Assembly: GCA_910585505.1 (NCBI GenBank)
Contig: CAJUFF010000094.1
Span: forward strand, 1 to 11,232
Direction of reading: 5' to 3'
DNA from: an uncultured Ruminiclostridium sp.
GTDB taxonomy: Bacteria; Bacillota; Clostridia; Oscillospirales; Ruminococcaceae
Length of the DNA stretch: 11,232 nucleotides
The position numbers were made by a program, and so were the translations under genes. Below, in pieces: positions 7,704 to 11,232 of the stretch. The stretch's first letter is position 1. Each line of letters starts with the position of its first letter. The notes under the pieces were generated by a model that worked only from the letters and a program-made list of their open reading frames with translations, searched no databases and was not told the origin of the DNA.

Positions 7704-8138
7704 ATGACCTACAAAATCATGAATAAATCGGATATTGCTAAAGTAATACCGCTTTTCATCGATTATTACAACAACAAAGAAGAAGGCGAGTGGAACGAGG
7801 AAACCGTTTACAAGCGCATTCATCAGGTATTCTCACGGGAGGATTCCTACTGCCTCACCGCGGAGGAAAACGGAAAGCCCGCAGGCTTTGCCATGGGATA
7901 TTTTGAGCAGTACGACGACGGCTTCGCTTATGACCTTATTGAAATAGTAATAGCCGCCGAGCTTCAGAACAAAGGCCTTGGAACGGAATTTATGAAGGAG
8001 CTTGAAAAAAGGGTAAAAGACAAGGGTGCCATGCTTATCCAGCTTCAAGCCGTCAACGACGAATTCCACGCGCACTTTTACGAAAAATTGGGATACCGAA
8101 ACGTTTCAAACTTCGTTTTAAAAACCAAAATGCTTTAA
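7704..8138 (+). CDS. GNAT-family N-acetyltransferase
   Basis: At 144 residues this is the usual length for a stand-alone GNAT enzyme that transfers an acetyl group from acetyl-CoA to an amine. The acetyl-CoA pyrophosphate loop is AAELQNKGLGTEFM (84-97), matching the Q/R-x-x-G-x-G/A signature at Gln88-Gly91-Gly93. The C-terminal FYEKLGYRNVSNFVLK (125-140) is the typical motif B. The substrate is unknown. AGGAG about 8 nt before the ATG marks the start, and it lies just downstream of the palindromic element. fucI follows 23 nt after the stop, so these two and the mannanase may be one operon. I found no obvious promoter between 7517 and 7704. Confidence 0.88.
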   Translation: MTYKIMNKSDIAKVIPLFIDYYNNKEEGEWNEETVYKRIHQVFSREDSYCLTAEENGKPAGFAMGYFEQYDDGFAYDLIEIVIAAELQNKGLGTEFMKELEKRVKDKGAMLIQLQAVNDEFHAHFYEKLGYRNVSNFVLKTKML

Positions 8139-8161
8139 AAACAACACAGGAGGATAAAAAA

Positions 8162-9940
8162 ATGCTATCCAAAATCGGAATCAGACCCGTTATAGACGGC
8201 CGTCAGTTTGGAATCCGCGAAAGCCTTGAGGAACAGACCATGAATATGGCCAAGGCCGCCGCGGAGCTGATCACCGCTAAAGTACGCCACGCAAGCGGAG
8301 ACCCCGTCGAATGCGTAATCGCCGACAGTACAATAGGCGGCATAGCCGAAAGCGCCGCTTGCAACGAAAAATTCAGCAAGGAAAACGTGGTTGCAACGCT
8401 TACCGTTACCCCCTGCTGGTGCTACGTCACCACGGTAATCGACGAAAACCCCGACACAATAAAGGCCATATGGGGCTTTAACGGCACCGAGCGCCCCGGC
8501 GCGGTATTTCTCGCGGCGGCAATGAGCGCTTACGCTCAGATCGGTATGCCCTGCTTCTCCATTTACGGACACGATGTAAAGGATGCCGACGATAAGACCA
8601 TACCCGAGGACGTGGAAGAGAAAATTCTTCGCTTCGCCCGCTGCGCCGCCGCGGTGGGAGACATCAGAAACAAGAGCTATGTAAATATCGGCGCGGTGGC
8701 AATGGGAATCGCGGGCTCATACTGTAACGAGGACTTTTTCCGCAGCTATCTGGGTATGCACCCCGAATGGGTGGATATGAGCGAAATAATCCGCCGTGAA
8801 AAACTGGGTATATATGACAAGAATGAATATGAAAAAGCCCTTAAGTGGATAAAGGAAAACTGTAAGGAAGGCATTGATATAAATCCAACAGACGGAATGT
8901 TCTATCAAAGAACCGTTCTTTCCCCCGAAGAAAAAGAGGAAAATTGGCAGTTTATCGCAAAGATGACCTGTATCATAATGGATATAATGAAGGGCAATCC
9001 CAAGCTTGCGGAAATGGGCTGGATTGAGGAATCTAAGGGCAGAAACGCTATACTGGGCGGATTCCAGGGGCAGCGCAACTGGACGGACTTTATGCCCAAC
9101 GCGGATTTCAGCGAAGCTATTTTGAACACAAGCTTTGACTGGAACGGAAAGCGCGAGCCCATTCCCTTCGCCACCGAAAACGACGGCTTAAACGGAGTGA
9201 CTCAGCTTTTACTGCACCAAATCACCTCAAAAGCTGCCATTTTCGCCGACGTAAGAACCTATTGGTCCCCCGAAGCGGTGGAGAGGGTAACCGGATGGAA
9301 ACCAGACGGTATCGCCGAAAACGGATTTATCCACCTTATAAACAGCGGCGCAGCGGCTTTGGACGGCACCGGCGCTTCCCTTAATGAAAATGGCGAAAAT
9401 TGTATGAAAAACTGGTGGGATATGACCGGTAAGGACATCGACGCCTGTCTTAAAGCCACTACCTGGCCCTGCGCAAATTTAGGATACTTCAGGGGCGGCG
9501 GATTCTCCTCAAGCTATTCCACAAAGGGAGTTATGCCCTGCACCTTCGCGAGAGTTAATCTTATAAAAGGACTTGGACCCGCCATTCAGATAGTTGAGGG
9601 ATATACCGTAGAGCTGCCCGAAAATGTCAACAGAATACTCCTCGATCGAACCGACAAAACATGGCCCTCCACATGGTTCACCCCCGTTCTTAGCGGAAAA
9701 GACAGCTTTAAGGACGTATACGGAGTTATGGCCAACTGGGGAGCCAACCACGGAGCATTCGTCTACGGGCATATAGGAGCCGATCTGATAACTTTGGCTT
9801 CGATGCTCCGTATCCCCGTATCGCTGCACAATATTTCCGAGGACAGGATCTACCGTCCTCACGCATGGACCGCTTTCGGAACAAAGGATTTGGAAAGCGC
9901 GGATTACAGAGCCTGCGCAAATTACGGAAGTCTTTATTAA
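8162..9940 (+). CDS. fucI: L-fucose isomerase
   Basis: This cytoplasmic enzyme interconverts L-fucose and L-fuculose, and related enzymes also take D-arabinose. At 592 residues it is the length of E. coli FucI (591) and matches it throughout, including the start IGIRPVIDGR. The metal-binding residues are present: Glu339 in ATENDG, Asp363 in FADVRT and His530 in GANHGAF. They correspond to E. coli Glu337, Asp361 and His528 with a constant offset of +2. The family fold into a Mn-dependent hexamer is established knowledge. The start is supported by a perfect AGGAGG (8148-8153) 8 nt before the ATG. No fuculokinase, aldolase or permease is present here, so the rest of the pathway must be elsewhere. 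The gap to the mannanase gene is 21 nt. Confidence 0.95.
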   Translation: MLSKIGIRPVIDGRQFGIRESLEEQTMNMAKAAAELITAKVRHASGDPVECVIADSTIGGIAESAACNEKFSKENVVATLTVTPCWCYVTTVIDENPDTIKAIWGFNGTERPGAVFLAAAMSAYAQIGMPCFSIYGHDVKDADDKTIPEDVEEKILRFARCAAAVGDIRNKSYVNIGAVAMGIAGSYCNEDFFRSYLGMHPEWVDMSEIIRREKLGIYDKNEYEKALKWIKENCKEGIDINPTDGMFYQRTVLSPEEKEENWQFIAKMTCIIMDIMKGNPKLAEMGWIEESKGRNAILGGFQGQRNWTDFMPNADFSEAILNTSFDWNGKREPIPFATENDGLNGVTQLLLHQITSKAAIFADVRTYWSPEAVERVTGWKPDGIAENGFIHLINSGAAALDGTGASLNENGENCMKNWWDMTGKDIDACLKATTWPCANLGYFRGGGFSSSYSTKGVMPCTFARVNLIKGLGPAIQIVEGYTVELPENVNRILLDRTDKTWPSTWFTPVLSGKDSFKDVYGVMANWGANHGAFVYGHIGADLITLASMLRIPVSLHNISEDRIYRPHAWTAFGTKDLESADYRACANYGSLY

Positions 9941-9961
9941 AAAGGAGCTTTAATAACGTTT

Positions 9962-11020
9962 ATGAAATTTAAACAAAGTCTGATATCCCTTATTTTGGCG
10001 GCTTCTATATTGTTTGTTTCCGCCTGCGGTCAAAACCCCAGGGAAAACAATAATATGGAAGGCTCGGCCGCCGTAACCGACGGGAATACGACAGGCGACG
10101 GCGAACAAACTCCGACCGCAACCGGCAGGTTTCAGGTAAACGGTCAAAAGCTTTACGACGCCGAGGGAAACGTATTTGTTATGCGAGGTATCAATCATGC
10201 GCACTCATGGTTTCAGGATAAACTGGATATCGCAATCCCCGCTATCGCGAAAACCGGGGCAAATACAGTAAGAGTGGTTTTATCCGACGGTCAGCAGTGG
10301 GACAGGATATCTCTTGAGGACGTGAAAAAAATAATAGATGTCTGTAAGGAAAACAAGCTTATCTGCATTCTGGAGGTACACGACCTTACAGGAAAGGACG
10401 ATATAGAAGGACTCCGCAGTACTGCCGAATACTGGCTTGAAATCAAATCGGCTCTTATGGGAAACGAAGCCTACGTTATATTGAACATAGCCAACGAATG
10501 GGTAGGCACATGGGACGACCCTGAGTTGTGGTACAACGGATATTCCGAAGCCATTAAAACATTGCGTGACGGGGAGATAAAAAACACCATTATGATAGAC
10601 GCACCCGGCTGGGGACAGTTTGCGCAGCCTATTGATACGTACGGCGAAAAGCTGTTTAACGAGGATCCCCAAAAAAACACAATGTTTTCCATTCATATGT
10701 ACGGAGCGGCGGGAAAAAGCGGCCGCGTTATAAAAACAAATCTGGAATATGCCGCGAAGCACGATCTTTGCGTTGCGGTGGGCGAGTTCGGTTTTAACCA
10801 CAGCGACGGAGACGTGGACGAGGATTACATTATGGAATATTGCACCGAAAACGGCATAGGCTATTTGGGCTGGTCATGGAAAGGAAACGGCGGCGGGGTC
10901 GAGTATCTGGATATTACGGAGGATTGGGAAGGTAATAAACTGTCGGAGGAATGGGGAGAAAAGCTGATAAACGGAGATAACGGTATAAAGGAAACATCGA
11001 AAATCTGTTCCGTTTATTAG
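9962..11020 (+). CDS. GH5 (subfamily 8-like) beta-1,4-mannanase lipoprotein
   Basis: This is probably an endo-beta-mannanase on the outer face of the membrane. It has a basic N-terminus, a hydrophobic stretch and the lipobox VSAC with Cys22 as the lipidation site. A Thr/Gly/Asn-rich linker (about 23-55) leads to one glycoside hydrolase family 5 domain (56-352). VMRGINHAHSWF (73-84), NIANEWVGTW (175-184), FSIHMYG (242-248), VGEFGFNHSDGDVDE (273-287) and WSWKGN (304-309) follow bacterial GH5 subfamily 8 mannanases closely. Glu179 is the expected acid/base and Glu275 the nucleophile. No carbohydrate-binding module is present. The spacing from GGAG to the ATG is long, 14 nt, and no better in-frame start exists. 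The subfamily rests on recalled mannanase sequences; another beta-glycanase is the main alternative. Confidence 0.9.
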   Translation: MKFKQSLISLILAASILFVSACGQNPRENNNMEGSAAVTDGNTTGDGEQTPTATGRFQVNGQKLYDAEGNVFVMRGINHAHSWFQDKLDIAIPAIAKTGANTVRVVLSDGQQWDRISLEDVKKIIDVCKENKLICILEVHDLTGKDDIEGLRSTAEYWLEIKSALMGNEAYVILNIANEWVGTWDDPELWYNGYSEAIKTLRDGEIKNTIMIDAPGWGQFAQPIDTYGEKLFNEDPQKNTMFSIHMYGAAGKSGRVIKTNLEYAAKHDLCVAVGEFGFNHSDGDVDEDYIMEYCTENGIGYLGWSWKGNGGGVEYLDITEDWEGNKLSEEWGEKLINGDNGIKETSKICSVY

Positions 11021-11030
11021 GAGAAAAAAC

Positions 11031-11079
11031 AAAACCGTGTTACGAAACCTTGTGGGATTCTTAACACGGTTTTTTATTT
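11031..11079. terminator. Strong, likely bidirectional rho-independent terminator
   Basis: AAAACCGTGTTA (11031-11042) pairs perfectly with TAACACGGTTTT (11062-11073), giving a 12-bp stem over a 19-nt loop. On the plus strand the stem ends in TTTTTTATTT, ending the mannanase transcript 10 nt after its stop. On the minus strand the stem is followed by TTTTGTTTTTT, so it should also stop transcription arriving from the right. The minus-strand stop codon at 11074-11076 lies inside the plus-strand T-tract, which fits two converging genes sharing one terminator. Confidence 0.88.
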
Positions 11080-11211
11080 GAGAGGATATTTTTTAATTCC
11101 TTTTATAAACGAACAGACCGATACCGCAAAAATAAATCCCAATATCAAGACGCTTGTTACCAACCCCTTTTTATACAAATCTCTGTTTTGACTGTAGACA
11201 AAATATAACAA
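11074..11211 (-). CDS. Short membrane-segment ORF, probably partial, converging on the mannanase gene
   Basis: A minus-strand frame of 45 codons runs from 11211 to a TAA at 11074-11076. It has one strongly hydrophobic segment, LVTSVLILGFIFAVSVCSF, flanked by YKKG and KGIKKYPLK, as in a single-pass membrane protein or the last helix of a larger one. It stops directly against a terminator, which supports a real gene end. Upstream, an in-frame TAG (11215-11217) lies in the outer arm of a perfect inverted repeat, and the only near start is TTG at 11209-11211 without a ribosome binding site. So this is either the C-terminal end of a gene whose upstream part is disturbed by the repeat, or a tiny protein with a poor start. 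No family recognised. Confidence 0.4.
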   Translation of the reverse strand: MLYFVYSQNRDLYKKGLVTSVLILGFIFAVSVCSFIKGIKKYPLK

Positions 11212-11231
11212 AGTCTACAGTCAAAACAGAG
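11181..11231. repeat. Perfect 19-bp inverted repeat at the right edge
   Basis: Positions 11181-11199 and 11213-11231 are exact reverse complements of each other, separated by a 13-nt AT-rich spacer. The repeat ends one base before the end of the window and overlaps the minus-strand reading frame at 11074-11211. It could be an operator for a dimeric repressor, a transcript hairpin, or an inverted-end (foldback) artefact of assembly or amplification if the window edge is a contig end. The sequence cannot decide between these. Confidence 0.85.
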
Positions 11232-11232
11232 T

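Noticed and set aside
11181..11231. BlaI/MecI-type operator in the edge repeat
   Set aside because: The arms contain CTACAG/CTGTAG but not the usual TACA-n-TGTA core, and no regulator gene is visible, so the assignment would be a guess.

Overview
The window looks like chromosomal DNA from a low- to mid-GC Gram-positive gut-type Firmicute, probably a Clostridia/Oscillospiraceae relative (inference). The support is strong AGGAGG-type ribosome binding sites, TTGACA/TATAAT promoters with 17-nt spacers, a single-chain clostridial-type PurL, an MtaB enzyme, HPr/Crh-like proteins and a Gram-positive-style lipoprotein mannanase. No phage, CRISPR, tRNA or rRNA genes were seen.

Layout. Positions 1-300 hold no convincing gene: a GC-rich hairpin at the left edge, a tiny minus-strand ORF with a good ribosome binding site, and a minus-strand terminator. 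Next come two minus-strand genes (301-531 and 660-890), each encoding a 76-residue HPr-like protein without the catalytic histidine but with the regulatory-serine motif. Each has its own promoter. The second is divergent from mtaB (1089-2372), a tRNA methylthiotransferase. A separate promoter then drives purL (2492-6196, purine synthesis), followed closely by a half-size EamA transporter (6228-6641) and a membrane-anchored trypsin-like protease (6666-7517). A 162-bp imperfect palindrome resembling a MITE fills the gap at 7526-7687. After it come a GNAT acetyltransferase (7704-8138), an L-fucose isomerase (8162-9940) and a GH5 subfamily-8-like beta-mannanase lipoprotein (9962-11020), with gaps of about 20 nt. 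A strong, probably bidirectional terminator closes this run. It also sits directly behind the stop of a short minus-strand reading frame that runs toward the right edge, where the window ends in a perfect 19-bp inverted repeat.

How the genes relate. mtaB and purL are housekeeping genes. fucI and the mannanase point to use of plant or host polysaccharide sugars, but the transporter, kinase and aldolase expected for fucose use are not here. The twin His-less HPr-like proteins may be regulators of carbon metabolism, like Bacillus Crh, rather than phosphocarriers (inference). I see no clear new multi-gene system. The best leads are the twin HPr-like genes, the palindromic repeat, the fucI-mannanase pairing and the inverted repeat at the right edge.
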